The notes below the pieces were generated by a model. That model did not search any database. It was not told the origin of the DNA and worked only from the letters and a program-made list of their open reading frames with translations. A program made the position numbers and the translations under genes. Source: Pedobacter alluvionis (GTDB lineage Bacteria > Bacteroidota > Bacteroidia > Sphingobacteriales > Sphingobacteriaceae). From it: 64,000 bases of DNA. Shown piece after piece: positions 53,690-62,565 of this stretch; the stretch's first letter is position 1; every line of letters starts with the position of its first letter. The stretch is taken from NCBI RefSeq assembly GCF_003664035.1, contig NZ_RCCK01000011.1, forward strand, positions 744,001-808,000, read 5' to 3'.

Positions 53690-55264
53690 TTAATATTTAC
53701 TTGAAATCTCTTTTGCTACGGTATCTAATACACCAGTAATGGTATCATCAAATTTACCAGCTTTTAATGCCGCTAAAGTTTCTGGATGACGCATCTCCAA
53801 TTGAGTTAAATATTCTGTTTCGAATTCCTTTACTTTATCTACTGGTACGCTACGCATTAAGTTTTTAGTACCAGCGTAAACAATTGCAACTTGTTTCTCA
53901 ACAGTAAAAGGTGTAAACTGTGCTTGTTTCAACATTTGTACGTTACGTGCACCTTTATCTAAAACCGATTTGGTTGCAGCATCTAAGTCAGAACCGAATT
54001 TAGAGAAAGCCTCTAACTCGCGGTATTGAGCCTGGTCTAACTTTAAAGTACCTGCTACTTTTTTCATCGATTTGATCTGAGCATTACCACCCACACGTGA
54101 TACCGAGATACCTACGTTAATTGCGGGACGGATACCTGAGTTGAACAAGTTCGACTCTAAGAAGATCTGACCATCAGTAATCGAAATTACGTTGGTTGGG
54201 ATATACGCTGATACGTCACCTGCCTGAGTTTCGATAATTGGTAAAGCCGTTAATGAACCACCACCTTTAACGATATGTTTAATTGACTCTGGCAAATCGT
54301 TCATTGCTTTAGCGATATCATCGTTAGCATTGATTTTCGCAGCTCTTTCTAACAAACGACTGTGTAAGTAGAAAACGTCACCTGGATAAGCTTCACGACC
54401 CGGTGGACGACGAAGTAATAAAGATACCTCACGATAAGCAACTGCCTGTTTAGATAAATCATCATAAACAATTAATGCTGGTCTACCTGTATCACGGAAA
54501 AACTCACCAATTGCAGCACCTGCAAACGGAGCATAAAACTGCATTGGAGCAGGATCTGCAGCCGAAGCAGCAACAACAACTGTATATGGTAAAGCGCCGT
54601 TTTCTTCTAATGTACGTACAATGTTAGCAACGGTTGAGTTTTTCTGACCGATAGCAACATAAATACAGAATACTGGCTGGCCTGCTTCATAAAATTCTTT
54701 TTGATTGATAATGGTATCAATACAAACGGCAGTTTTACCAATCTGACGGTCACCAATAACCAACTCACGTTGACCACGACCGATTGGAATCATTGCATCA
54801 ATTGCTTTAATACCTGTTTGTAAAGGCTCGTTTACCGGCTGACGGTAAATCACACCTGGTGCTTTACGTTCTAAAGGCATTTCGTAAGTTTCACCCAAGA
54901 TCGGGCCTTTACCATCCAAAGGCTCACCTAAAGTGTTCACTACGCGGCCAAGCATACCTTCACCAACTTTAATAGAGGCAATTTTTTTAGTACGTTTAAT
55001 TGTATCACCTTCTTTGATCTCGTCTGAAGCACCCAAAAGTACCACACCAACGTTATCTTCTTCAAGGTTTAATACAATACCTTGTAAGCCGTTTGCAAAT
55101 TCAACTAACTCTCCCGATTGAACTTTAGTTAAACCGTAAACACGGGCAATACCGTCGCCCACTTGCAACACGGTACCAACTTCTTCCAGTTCGGTTTCTG
55201 ATTTGAAGCCCGCCAATTGCTGTCTGATAATTGCCGATACTTCGTCTGGTCTTACCTCTACCAT
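53690..55264 (-). CDS. atpA: ATP synthase F1 alpha subunit
   Basis: The 524-residue non-catalytic nucleotide-binding subunit of F1. The P-loop is [10 protein letters not shown] (about 169-178), with [17 protein letters not shown] and the signature [14 protein letters not shown]. The N-terminus [19 protein letters not shown] binds the delta subunit. The length and content are ordinary. Confidence 0.98.
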   Translation of the reverse strand: MVEVRPDEVSAIIRQQLAGFKSETELEEVGTVLQVGDGIARVYGLTKVQSGELVEFANGLQGIVLNLEEDNVGVVLLGASDEIKEGDTIKRTKKIASIKVGEGMLGRVVNTLGEPLDGKGPILGETYEMPLERKAPGVIYRQPVNEPLQTGIKAIDAMIPIGRGQRELVIGDRQIGKTAVCIDTIINQKEFYEAGQPVFCIYVAIGQKNSTVANIVRTLEENGALPYTVVVAASAADPAPMQFYAPFAGAAIGEFFRDTGRPALIVYDDLSKQAVAYREVSLLLRRPPGREAYPGDVFYLHSRLLERAAKINANDDIAKAMNDLPESIKHIVKGGGSLTALPIIETQAGDVSAYIPTNVISITDGQIFLESNLFNSGIRPAINVGISVSRVGGNAQIKSMKKVAGTLKLDQAQYRELEAFSKFGSDLDAATKSVLDKGARNVQMLKQAQFTPFTVEKQVAIVYAGTKNLMRSVPVDKVKEFETEYLTQLEMRHPETLAALKAGKFDDTITGVLDTVAKEISSKY

Positions 55265-55290
55265 AATTTTACTTTATATCTTTTTATAAA

Positions 55291-55467
55291 TGTTTAGTGC
55301 TTAGCGCATGGCGATTGGCGTTTTCCGCGCCATACGCTTATCGCAATACTCTTTTTGTTTGGCGGTTTGCGCCTGGCGTTTTACCACCTACACTTACGCT
55401 TCACTTTATTTTTTTTTAGACATTTTGCGAATCAACGCTAAACGCCTTACGCAAAACGCTATTGCGC
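55291..55467. repeat. GCGTTTAGCG-word spacer between atpH and atpA
   Basis: Variants of GCGTTTAGCG and GGCGTTTGGCG occur in both orientations, at 55296-55320, 55358-55382 and 55428-55467, forming loose inverted repeats across the 194-base gap. The last copy reaches the atpH stop codon and final Ala-Gln codons. Confidence 0.8.
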
Positions 55468-55998
55468 AAATTCTTTTTTAAGTTTACTTAAACCGCTGGC
55501 AATACTTGCATCAAATTGCTTATCGCCAACTTTTAATATAAAACCACCAATTAGCTTCTCGTTAATTTTTTCATTAACAATCACCTGGTTGGCACCTAAT
55601 TCTTTTTTTACAATCGCTATAATCTGTTCTTTAGCCTCAGGGCTTAAAGTAGCTGCAGTAGTTACATCAGCAGTAACAATACCTTTAATTAAATTATATT
55701 GTTGTATAAACTGTTTTGCTGTAGCAAATAAAATCGCAGAACGACCTTTGCTCACCACAATCTTGAAAAACGAGATGGTTAGTTTGCTTACTTTATCTGC
55801 AAAAATCCCGTTTAAAATACCTGTTTTCTTATCTAAAGGTACAATCGGGTTTTTTAATATTGCTTCTAGTTCAGGGGTTTCATCAACCACTTTTTCAAAT
55901 AAAACCATATCATTATAAGAAGTTTCTAAGTCGTTGTTTTCAACGGCTAAGTCTATTAATGATTTGGCGTATCTGCCTGCAACTTTAATTTCTGACAT
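55459..55998 (-). CDS. atpH: ATP synthase F1 delta subunit
   Basis: The 179-residue stator subunit (OSCP homologue) linking F1 to the b subunit. It begins MSEIKVAGRYAKSLIDLAVE and has the late family element INEKLIGGFILKVGDKQFDASIASGL (as IGGFILKVGDKQFD). The last codons (Phe-Ala-Gln-stop) lie in the GCG-word repeat, suggesting the repeat abuts or has changed the C-terminus. Confidence 0.95.
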   Translation of the reverse strand: MSEIKVAGRYAKSLIDLAVENNDLETSYNDMVLFEKVVDETPELEAILKNPIVPLDKKTGILNGIFADKVSKLTISFFKIVVSKGRSAILFATAKQFIQQYNLIKGIVTADVTTAATLSPEAKEQIIAIVKKELGANQVIVNEKINEKLIGGFILKVGDKQFDASIASGLSKLKKEFAQ

Positions 55999-56006
55999 AT
56001 ATTTAG

Positions 56007-56106
56007 GTGTGAGATGGAAGATGTGAGATGTGAGATGTGAGATTGAGTATTCAGAGTTAATCTCCTATCTCATATCTAGTGTCTCAAATCTAATGTCTCC
56101 TATCTA
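56007..56106. repeat. GTGAGAT-word inverted repeat between atpF and atpH
   Basis: The left arm repeats ATGTGAGATGTGAGATGTGA and the right arm (from 56059) repeats the complement as TCTCCTATCTCATATCTAG and similar words. The gap of 118 bases is almost filled by it. Confidence 0.88.
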
Positions 56107-56116
56107 TTTTCTCAAA

Positions 56117-56611
56117 CTAGTTTAATTCAACGTCTTTTAACAAGTTAGCTACTAAAGCTTCCTGTTTGGTTTTATCATCTAACTGAGTACGTAAAACACG
56201 TTCTGCAATTTCTAATGATAAAGAAGAAACCTGGTCTTTAACTTCAGCTAAAGCGGCTTTCTTTTGGTTTTCGATTTCGATTTTAGCTTTCTCAATCAAT
56301 TTAGCACCTTCTACCTGAGCTTGTTTTTTAGCTTCGTTCAAGATACCATCTTTCAAGGTTTTAGCTTCCTTTAAAATCTCATCACGTTCAGCACGTGCCT
56401 GTTGCATCAAATCCTGATTCTGGCTGGTTAAACGTGCCATTTCCTGCTTAGCCAATTCAGCTTTGTTAAGGGCCTCATCAATGCTTTGCTCACGTTCGTG
56501 AATGGCACCTAAAATAGGTTTCCATGCGAATTTTCTAAGTAAAATCAATAAGCAAATAAATGCTAATGATGTCCAAAAAACCAATCCTATGCTTGGGGTT
56601 ACTAAATCCAT
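56117..56611 (-). CDS. atpF: ATP synthase Fo b subunit
   Basis: The 164-residue peripheral stalk subunit. One helix at about 8-27 (GLVFWTSLAFICLLILLRKF) anchors it, and the rest is a long charged coiled coil (INKAELAKQEMARL-type heptads) ending LLKDVELN. There is a single b gene, not a b/b' pair. Encoded after atpE with a 91-base gap that holds a hairpin. Confidence 0.95.
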   Translation of the reverse strand: MDLVTPSIGLVFWTSLAFICLLILLRKFAWKPILGAIHEREQSIDEALNKAELAKQEMARLTSQNQDLMQQARAERDEILKEAKTLKDGILNEAKKQAQVEGAKLIEKAKIEIENQKKAALAEVKDQVSSLSLEIAERVLRTQLDDKTKQEALVANLLKDVELN

Positions 56612-56647
56612 TTTATCTAATTTTTTTAATCTTAATCTTGTTAATTA

Positions 56648-56684
56648 AGATAGAGTAAATAACCAATCGTTAAATACTCTATCT
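56648..56684. repeat. Inverted repeat between atpE and atpF
   Basis: AGATAGAGTA (56648-56657) and TACTCTATCT (56675-56684) are perfect complements around a 17-base loop. It lies 37 bases before the atpF start and 18 bases after the atpE stop, in the direction of transcription. Confidence 0.85.
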
Positions 56685-56702
56685 AATTTTTTTCAGCTTG
56701 AA

Positions 56703-56930
<228 letters not shown>

Positions 56931-56959
56931 TTATATTAATTGTAAAAAATAGTTTTCTG

Positions 56960-58093
56960 TTAATGATGTTCTTCTACCGCCATACCAATAAATAAGGCAG
57001 TAAGTAATGTAAAAATAAAGGCTTGTAAAAATGCCACCAACAATTCCAACACATCCATAAATATTACGAATGCAACTGAAACAGGCGCAATAGCCAGTGT
57101 TTCAAAAATAAATATTAAGGAAATTAAACTCAATACGATAATGTGACCAGCTGTCATGTTCGCGAATAAACGAACCATTAAAGCGAATGGTTTTGAAATG
57201 ATACCTACAACTTCTACTACAACCATTAAAGGCCATAACCAAAATGGAACATCGGGTAAAAATATGTGTTTCCAGTAATATTTGTTACCATTTAAGTTTA
57301 CAATAAGCAAAGTTCCTAAAGCCATTACAAACGTCAATGCAATATTACCTGTAACGTTCGCACTACCTGGAAAAATTGGCACCAAACCCAATAAATTGTT
57401 AAAAAGAAGAAAGAAAAACGTGGTTAACAAATACGGCATAAACTTCGCGTATTTATGCCCGATGTTTGGCTTAGCAATATCGTCCCTCACAAAAATAACA
57501 ATCGGCTCAATAAAAGATTGCAAACCTTTTGGCGCTTTACCAACACGTTTTTTATAAGCTCCAGCCACCGAAATAAATACAATAAGAATTACCAGAATTG
57601 CCACAAACATTGCTGCAACATTTTTAGTGATCGAGAAATCTAATACAGATTTACTTACTTCTTCATCCACCTTACCGTCAGCACCAACCACTTTAACATG
57701 ATCCTCTTCTAAACGATAGTTATTATATTTACCGTTATAATCGTGCTCACCATGATGAAAATTGCCAGAAGAGAAAACCTCTAAACCACCAGGCGTATAT
57801 AAAATTACAGGAAGAGGTAACGAAGTATGTCCCCAAAGATGCCACATATGCGAATCGGCAATGTGTTCCATAATTACTTTGGTAGGCTCAAATTTTTCTT
57901 TACCATGACTGGCTTCAGATCCGTGCTCACCAGAAGTTGCATGTGCAGATTCGGCAACCACACTATCAACAGGTACAACAGCGCTATCAACCTGAGCGAA
58001 AGTATCAATTTTGATAGATAAAAACGCGATTAAAAGCGTAAAAACAATAGTTAGCCTTTTAACTTTAGACACAAAAACTCGGTTACAATCCAT
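56960..58093 (-). CDS. atpB: ATP synthase Fo a subunit with periplasmic N-terminal extension
   Basis: A 377-residue a subunit, the proton channel. The first 34 residues form a signal peptide ending FAQ, followed by about 115 periplasmic residues rich in His, Glu and Lys before the first channel helix near 155. The stator arginine is in FALMVRLFANMTAGHI. The length is well over the 240-270 residues of proteobacterial AtpB; long leaders occur in Bacteroidota. It precedes atpE by 41 bases. Confidence 0.95.
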   Translation of the reverse strand: MDCNRVFVSKVKRLTIVFTLLIAFLSIKIDTFAQVDSAVVPVDSVVAESAHATSGEHGSEASHGKEKFEPTKVIMEHIADSHMWHLWGHTSLPLPVILYTPGGLEVFSSGNFHHGEHDYNGKYNNYRLEEDHVKVVGADGKVDEEVSKSVLDFSITKNVAAMFVAILVILIVFISVAGAYKKRVGKAPKGLQSFIEPIVIFVRDDIAKPNIGHKYAKFMPYLLTTFFFLLFNNLLGLVPIFPGSANVTGNIALTFVMALGTLLIVNLNGNKYYWKHIFLPDVPFWLWPLMVVVEVVGIISKPFALMVRLFANMTAGHIIVLSLISLIFIFETLAIAPVSVAFVIFMDVLELLVAFLQAFIFTLLTALFIGMAVEEHH

Positions 58094-58107
58094 TTATTGG
58101 CAGTTTT

Positions 58108-58497
58108 TTACTTTAAATTTTGGTGGCGCAAGTTACGTAACAAACAGTAAATTTCAAAGGCCGTAAACAATAAATATAAAGAAAAAAAATTAAGCAGAAA
58201 TACTAGCCCAATTCCCTTTGCTTTTATACTGTAAATCAGCACAAAAGCCATACAAAAAATCATCTTCACTGCAATTGATCCCATAATGGCCATTATACCC
58301 ACTTCAGGATCGCGTTTTACACCGATATCAACCAACATATATGCGATGTATGTGATACCGGCCAAAAAACCAAACATCACCCAAAAATTGTTTACCAATA
58401 ACTGTTTATCGGGAAATAATAAAGGTAAAACGGCAACAACGCCTATTAATAAGCCTACAAAAATGAAATAGATACTGGTAAATTTGGCTAGAGTCAA
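58108..58497 (-). CDS. AtpI-like four-helix membrane protein
   Basis: A 129-residue protein of four helices (about 8-28, 38-58, 70-92, 98-118) with no known motif. Position just upstream of atpB, 14 bases away, is that of AtpI-type genes, which help Fo assembly or magnesium/ion transport. The sequence itself is weakly conserved, so the AtpI-like label is inferred from context. Confidence 0.7.
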   Translation of the reverse strand: MTLAKFTSIYFIFVGLLIGVVAVLPLLFPDKQLLVNNFWVMFGFLAGITYIAYMLVDIGVKRDPEVGIMAIMGSIAVKMIFCMAFVLIYSIKAKGIGLVFLLNFFSLYLLFTAFEIYCLLRNLRHQNLK

Positions 58498-58589
58498 GGT
58501 ATAAATTCTTAGCAGATAAAAACTTTTGCAAAGATAAGGTTTTTAGTATCAAGTAACTAGTGAGAAAAGAATTATTGTTAGATTGGTAA

Positions 58590-58705
58590 AGTGTTTAAAT
58601 TGTTTAATCGGTTAACTGAGGTAAATACCCTATTGCTGAATTGTTAAATTGATTAATTGTTGGCTGCATCTTGTTCAACAATCTAACAATACAGCCATTT
58701 AGCAA
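58590..58705. repeat. TTGTTAAATTG-word spacer upstream of the AtpI-like gene
   Basis: Repeated words GAATTGTTAAATTGATTAAT and TTGTTGGCTG face CAACAATCTAACAAT and CAGCC on the right, giving an imperfect inverted repeat that runs to the stop of the AtpZ-like gene. No gene lies in the 208-base gap. Confidence 0.7.
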
Positions 58706-58924
58706 TTATTTTGTCACTTGCCTGATGACCTGATATAACGCAATCCCTACACCTGCCAAAGCAAAAGCAGCAGTAATTAAGTTAGTTTTACTGTTTCTAT
58801 GTTCATCGATCTTGTAACCAATAAAAGTAAGCAGACCAATGGTAGCAATCATTTGGAAACCAATGGCAGAATATTTGGCGGCTGCATTTACCTTTTTCTT
58901 TGTATCTTCTTTCTGATTTTCCAT
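58706..58924 (-). CDS. AtpZ/AtpI family protein, first gene of the ATP synthase run
   Basis: A 72-residue protein with two helices (about 20-39 and 47-66), preceded by a basic, charged N-terminus MENQKEDTKKKVNAAAKY. YSAIGFQMIATIGLLTFIGY and IDEHRNSKTNLIT are typical of AtpZ-like (F0F1-ATPase subunit) proteins that accompany Fo genes. It leads the operon in the direction atpZ-AtpI-like-B-E-F-H-A-G. Confidence 0.82.
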   Translation of the reverse strand: MENQKEDTKKKVNAAAKYSAIGFQMIATIGLLTFIGYKIDEHRNSKTNLITAAFALAGVGIALYQVIRQVTK

Positions 58925-58945
58925 TTTTTAATGCAATAATTAAAT

Positions 58946-58953
58946 TAACTTTG
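58946..58953 (+). promoter_or_regulatory. Candidate -7 element of the PorW/SprE-like gene
   Basis: TAACTTTG matches TANNTTTG, 68 bases before the TTG start at 59021, in the AT-rich divergent gap with the AtpZ-like gene. A -33 TTTG box is not obvious. Confidence 0.35.
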
Positions 58954-59020
58954 AATAATTAAAATTTGTTGCCAAATAAAATATTTTTCTACATATATTA
59001 ACCTAAGAGATTTATCATAC

Positions 59021-61783
59021 TTGAAAAATTACGCTAGCAAAAACTTAAATCCCTTTTTCATCTTTTTTAGTGTCCTCCTTATTTATGGCTGTGTCGCAAA
59101 TAAAGATACAGCCGTAGATCGCAGATTTCAGAACTTAACTGCAAGGTATAACTATATCTACAACGCTAATGTTTTACTAAGCGAGTACAATGAGGGTATG
59201 TTACAAAGTTATCCCGATAATTACGAAAAAACCCTACCTGTTTACCTTGATCCTGAGCCGCAAATAAATCTGGTTTTAACCCCTGGTGTTGCCAATAAAC
59301 AATTGGACGATGTGATCACAAAAGGACAAACCATCATAAACGATAAAAGTTTTAGCAACTATATTGACGATGCCTATATGCTTTTAGGTAAGGCAAATTA
59401 CCTGAAAGGCAATTATTTTATCGCTTCTGAATACTTCGATTACACGGCAAAAACCTATAACAACGACCTTAAAACGTTCATTATGGCGATGAACTGGAAA
59501 GCGCGTAGCCAAATGCAATTGAACAATATGGTGCTGGCAGATAAAATTATCGATACCATGCTGCGTGCTTCTGATGAATTAAAAAAAGACCTGGCAGAAC
59601 CTTTAGCTACTGCCGCTCAAATGCGTATTTATCAGAAACGCAATAAAGAAGCCATCTTATTTTTAGAATCGGCAATTGCGTTACCGGCCGAAAAACAGCT
59701 TCGTATCCGTTGGCGTTTTATATTAGCGCAGTTGCAGGAAAAAGAAAAAAATCTTCAGGATGCCTACGCTAACTTCACCAAGGTAGAGAAAAGCAATGCC
59801 CCTTTTGAAATGTATTTTCATGCCAATTTAAACCGCATTAAGCTGAAAGCATTATTAAGTGGCGTTAAGCTAAATAAAGAGGAACAGCTTTTAGCATTAC
59901 TTAAAGACGATAAAAATTTTGACTATACCGATCAGATCTATTATCAGGTTGGAGAACTTTTCTCTGCTGAAGGAAACTTTGTAAAGGCTGAAGAGAATTA
60001 CCATAAGTCAGTTTTAAAAAGCACAAGAAACCAAACTCAGAAGGCCTTATCTTACTTAAGAATTGCAGATTTAAACTTTAAAGAGTTTAACAACTACATT
60101 AAAGCGAAACTGTATTATGATAGTACGGTAATGATTTTACCTAAAAACTTTCCTGACTACGATAATATTGTTAAAAAGGCCGACAATCTTCAATATTTAA
60201 CTGATAGGTATACTATTATCACCAAAGAAGATACCGCTCAGGCCATTGCCAAACTTCCTGCCGACCAACGCGAGGCAAAGGTAAAGGCTTATTTAACACC
60301 AAAGGTGGAGGTGGTCAATACCGGAGCTGTAATTAGCAACCAGTATTTAAACGACCCGGATTTCCCTAATCAATCACTAAATGCTTCGAACAATGTTGCT
60401 GGAAATACCTTTTATTTTAATAATAATGCTGCAATAAGCAATGGCTTTGGTGACTTCAAAAAACGTTGGGGTAATAGGCAGCTGGAAGACAACTGGCGCC
60501 AGAGTGTACGTTCATCTGCACAAGAAACCAACCAGGTTTTAGCTGGCGGAAAGGTAGCTACAGAAATTATACCTGCAAATGGCCAAACCAATGCGGCTGC
60601 CACCGACCAAACTTCATTAGAAAAGCAGTTTTTGGATGCTTTACCTACTACACAGCCGCTATTGGCAATATCCGACCAAAAAATTATTGATGCTTATTTT
60701 GAAATCGCCAGTTTTTACCAACAGGAACTGAACGATAAACCAGAGGCCAATAAAATATACATGGAACTGATCAAAAGATATCCTGAAAATAATCACCTCG
60801 TAGCCATTTATTACAGTCTTTACCTCAATTATAAAGGTTTAGATGAAGCAAAATCTGAACAGTACAAACAATTGGTGCTTACAAAATTCCCTGAATCTAA
60901 TTTTGCGAAAAATATTTTAGACCCAACCTATTCTGCAAAGCAAACACAGATGGAAAACATTGCCATCAACAATTACAATGCAGCTTTTGATGCTTATGCA
61001 AGAAAAGATTATACCAATGTAGTAAAGCAGGCTAATGATAATATTTCAGCTTTCCCAAATAACGATCTGGCACCGCAGTATGCTTATTTAAAGGCAATCG
61101 CAGTTGGCCGTACCGCAAAAGTTGATGCCTTATTGACTGAATTTAACCTGATCACAACAAATTATCCAAACGATAAAATTATTACGCCATTGGTTCGTGA
61201 TCATTTAAAATACATCGAGGCCAATCTGGATGAATTTAAACAAAGGCTGGTTGCCCTTATTGATTTTGATGCAAATGAACCCCGTTTTGTAAGTCAGGCC
61301 GCCCCGGTTGCTGTTCCAACAAAACCTTTGGTAGTTGAAAATCCTGTAACAAAAAAGGCTGAACCAACTCCTGTCGCCAAACCTGTGGAGGTTAAACCAG
61401 TTGATCCAACCAAACCTGTCAGCATTTTCAGTGCTGCAAAATCAGAAGAGTATTATTATGTAATCGATGTGGCCGATGCCACTTTAACCTTAAGTTCATC
61501 GCGTTTCGGGATCGGTCAGTTTAACCGCGGAAATTATCCCGACAACGATTTGGAACATAAATTGGTAGAACTGGATAACGATCAGTTGATTTACATTACA
61601 AGTTTTATCGACCTTGAAGATGCTAAACTTTACGAATCGAGCATTACAGGCCAGCTAAAGAACATTATGAAAGTTCCGGCCAACCTGTATAAGGCTTTTA
61701 TCATTAGTAAAGAGAATTTTGGTAAGCTTACCGATAGACAGCGGATTAATGAATATCTGGAGTTTTTAAAAGACAATTACTAA
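59021..61783 (+). CDS. PorW/SprE-like TPR lipoprotein (type IX secretion)
   Basis: A 920-residue lipoprotein. The start TTG at 59021 gives a signal FIFFSVLLIYGC with lipidated Cys near 24. The N-terminus RRFQNLTARYNYIYNANVLLSEYNEG is characteristic of PorW/SprE proteins (seen as FQNLTARYNYIYNA), which support type IX secretion and gliding. TPR-like helical repeats run through about 100-380 and 580-720, and a Pro/Lys/Val-rich linker leads to a C-terminal SPOR-like or partner-binding domain (about 830-920). Other T9SS genes are not nearby. Confidence 0.72.
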   Translation: MKNYASKNLNPFFIFFSVLLIYGCVANKDTAVDRRFQNLTARYNYIYNANVLLSEYNEGMLQSYPDNYEKTLPVYLDPEPQINLVLTPGVANKQLDDVITKGQTIINDKSFSNYIDDAYMLLGKANYLKGNYFIASEYFDYTAKTYNNDLKTFIMAMNWKARSQMQLNNMVLADKIIDTMLRASDELKKDLAEPLATAAQMRIYQKRNKEAILFLESAIALPAEKQLRIRWRFILAQLQEKEKNLQDAYANFTKVEKSNAPFEMYFHANLNRIKLKALLSGVKLNKEEQLLALLKDDKNFDYTDQIYYQVGELFSAEGNFVKAEENYHKSVLKSTRNQTQKALSYLRIADLNFKEFNNYIKAKLYYDSTVMILPKNFPDYDNIVKKADNLQYLTDRYTIITKEDTAQAIAKLPADQREAKVKAYLTPKVEVVNTGAVISNQYLNDPDFPNQSLNASNNVAGNTFYFNNNAAISNGFGDFKKRWGNRQLEDNWRQSVRSSAQETNQVLAGGKVATEIIPANGQTNAAATDQTSLEKQFLDALPTTQPLLAISDQKIIDAYFEIASFYQQELNDKPEANKIYMELIKRYPENNHLVAIYYSLYLNYKGLDEAKSEQYKQLVLTKFPESNFAKNILDPTYSAKQTQMENIAINNYNAAFDAYARKDYTNVVKQANDNISAFPNNDLAPQYAYLKAIAVGRTAKVDALLTEFNLITTNYPNDKIITPLVRDHLKYIEANLDEFKQRLVALIDFDANEPRFVSQAAPVAVPTKPLVVENPVTKKAEPTPVAKPVEVKPVDPTKPVSIFSAAKSEEYYYVIDVADATLTLSSSRFGIGQFNRGNYPDNDLEHKLVELDNDQLIYITSFIDLEDAKLYESSITGQLKNIMKVPANLYKAFIISKENFGKLTDRQRINEYLEFLKDNY

Positions 61784-61792
61784 AAAAACAAC

Positions 61793-62521
61793 ATGAAACT
61801 GTTTTTTATTTCAATGCTGTTCATTACGATTGCTTGCGCTTGTAAGTTTGCTGAAGATGGAAAAAACAGCGGAAATAAAAGTGTAAAACCAACATTGAAG
61901 ATTAGGTATCTCCACGAAAAAGACCCGGATTTTAACCTGCTTAATAATTCCATTGTAAATATTGGCAAAGGAAAAACAAAATTATTGATCGATGTTAGGA
62001 CTAAGTCTTTGGAGCATTATATTTTTGCATTCAAAGAAAACATCATCAAAATAAGTAATTATGGTGGCGATAGTGTGGATGTATATGGTTTAGACAATAA
62101 ACCGGTGAGAAAGGATTACGTTGAGCCGGTTTCCGATACCACAAAAATGCTAAGTGCGTTTATAATTAAAGAACAAAACAATAAATACATAAAAAAGTGC
62201 ACTTTCCAAGATTCGGGTAGCGAACTTTATTATCCTACCTTTGAATATAAATATTGCCTGGCAGATGATATAGACAATGACGGACAGCCCGAATTCTATT
62301 TAACTTATTTTGGTGAAAGTGACGGATTAGATGCAAAACCATTAAAAGTGATTACTTATTATCATTTCGAAAAGGTAAAAGCAACAGCATATTATCCGGC
62401 AGGGAATGAAGAAGACGAATATTATATAGATTACGACAAAAACTGGAAAACACTGCCAAAAATAATTCAGAAAAAAGTAAACCATATTTTGGAATCGCGG
62501 AAGAGTGAAACAAAACTATGA
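61793..62521 (+). CDS. Lipoprotein of unknown function
   Basis: A 242-residue protein. MKLFFISMLFITIACAC supplies a likely lipidation cysteine near 15 or 17. The mature part has DDIDNDGQPEFYLTYFGESDG, reminiscent of an FG-GAP or calcium-loop pattern (DxDxDG). No family can be assigned. It starts 9 bases after the PorW/SprE-like stop and 44 bases before the PBP gene. Confidence 0.75.
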   Translation: MKLFFISMLFITIACACKFAEDGKNSGNKSVKPTLKIRYLHEKDPDFNLLNNSIVNIGKGKTKLLIDVRTKSLEHYIFAFKENIIKISNYGGDSVDVYGLDNKPVRKDYVEPVSDTTKMLSAFIIKEQNNKYIKKCTFQDSGSELYYPTFEYKYCLADDIDNDGQPEFYLTYFGESDGLDAKPLKVITYYHFEKVKATAYYPAGNEEDEYYIDYDKNWKTLPKIIQKKVNHILESRKSETKL

Positions 62522-62565
62522 CTTAATGAATTATAACAACAAATATATTAACCTGATTTATTAAA

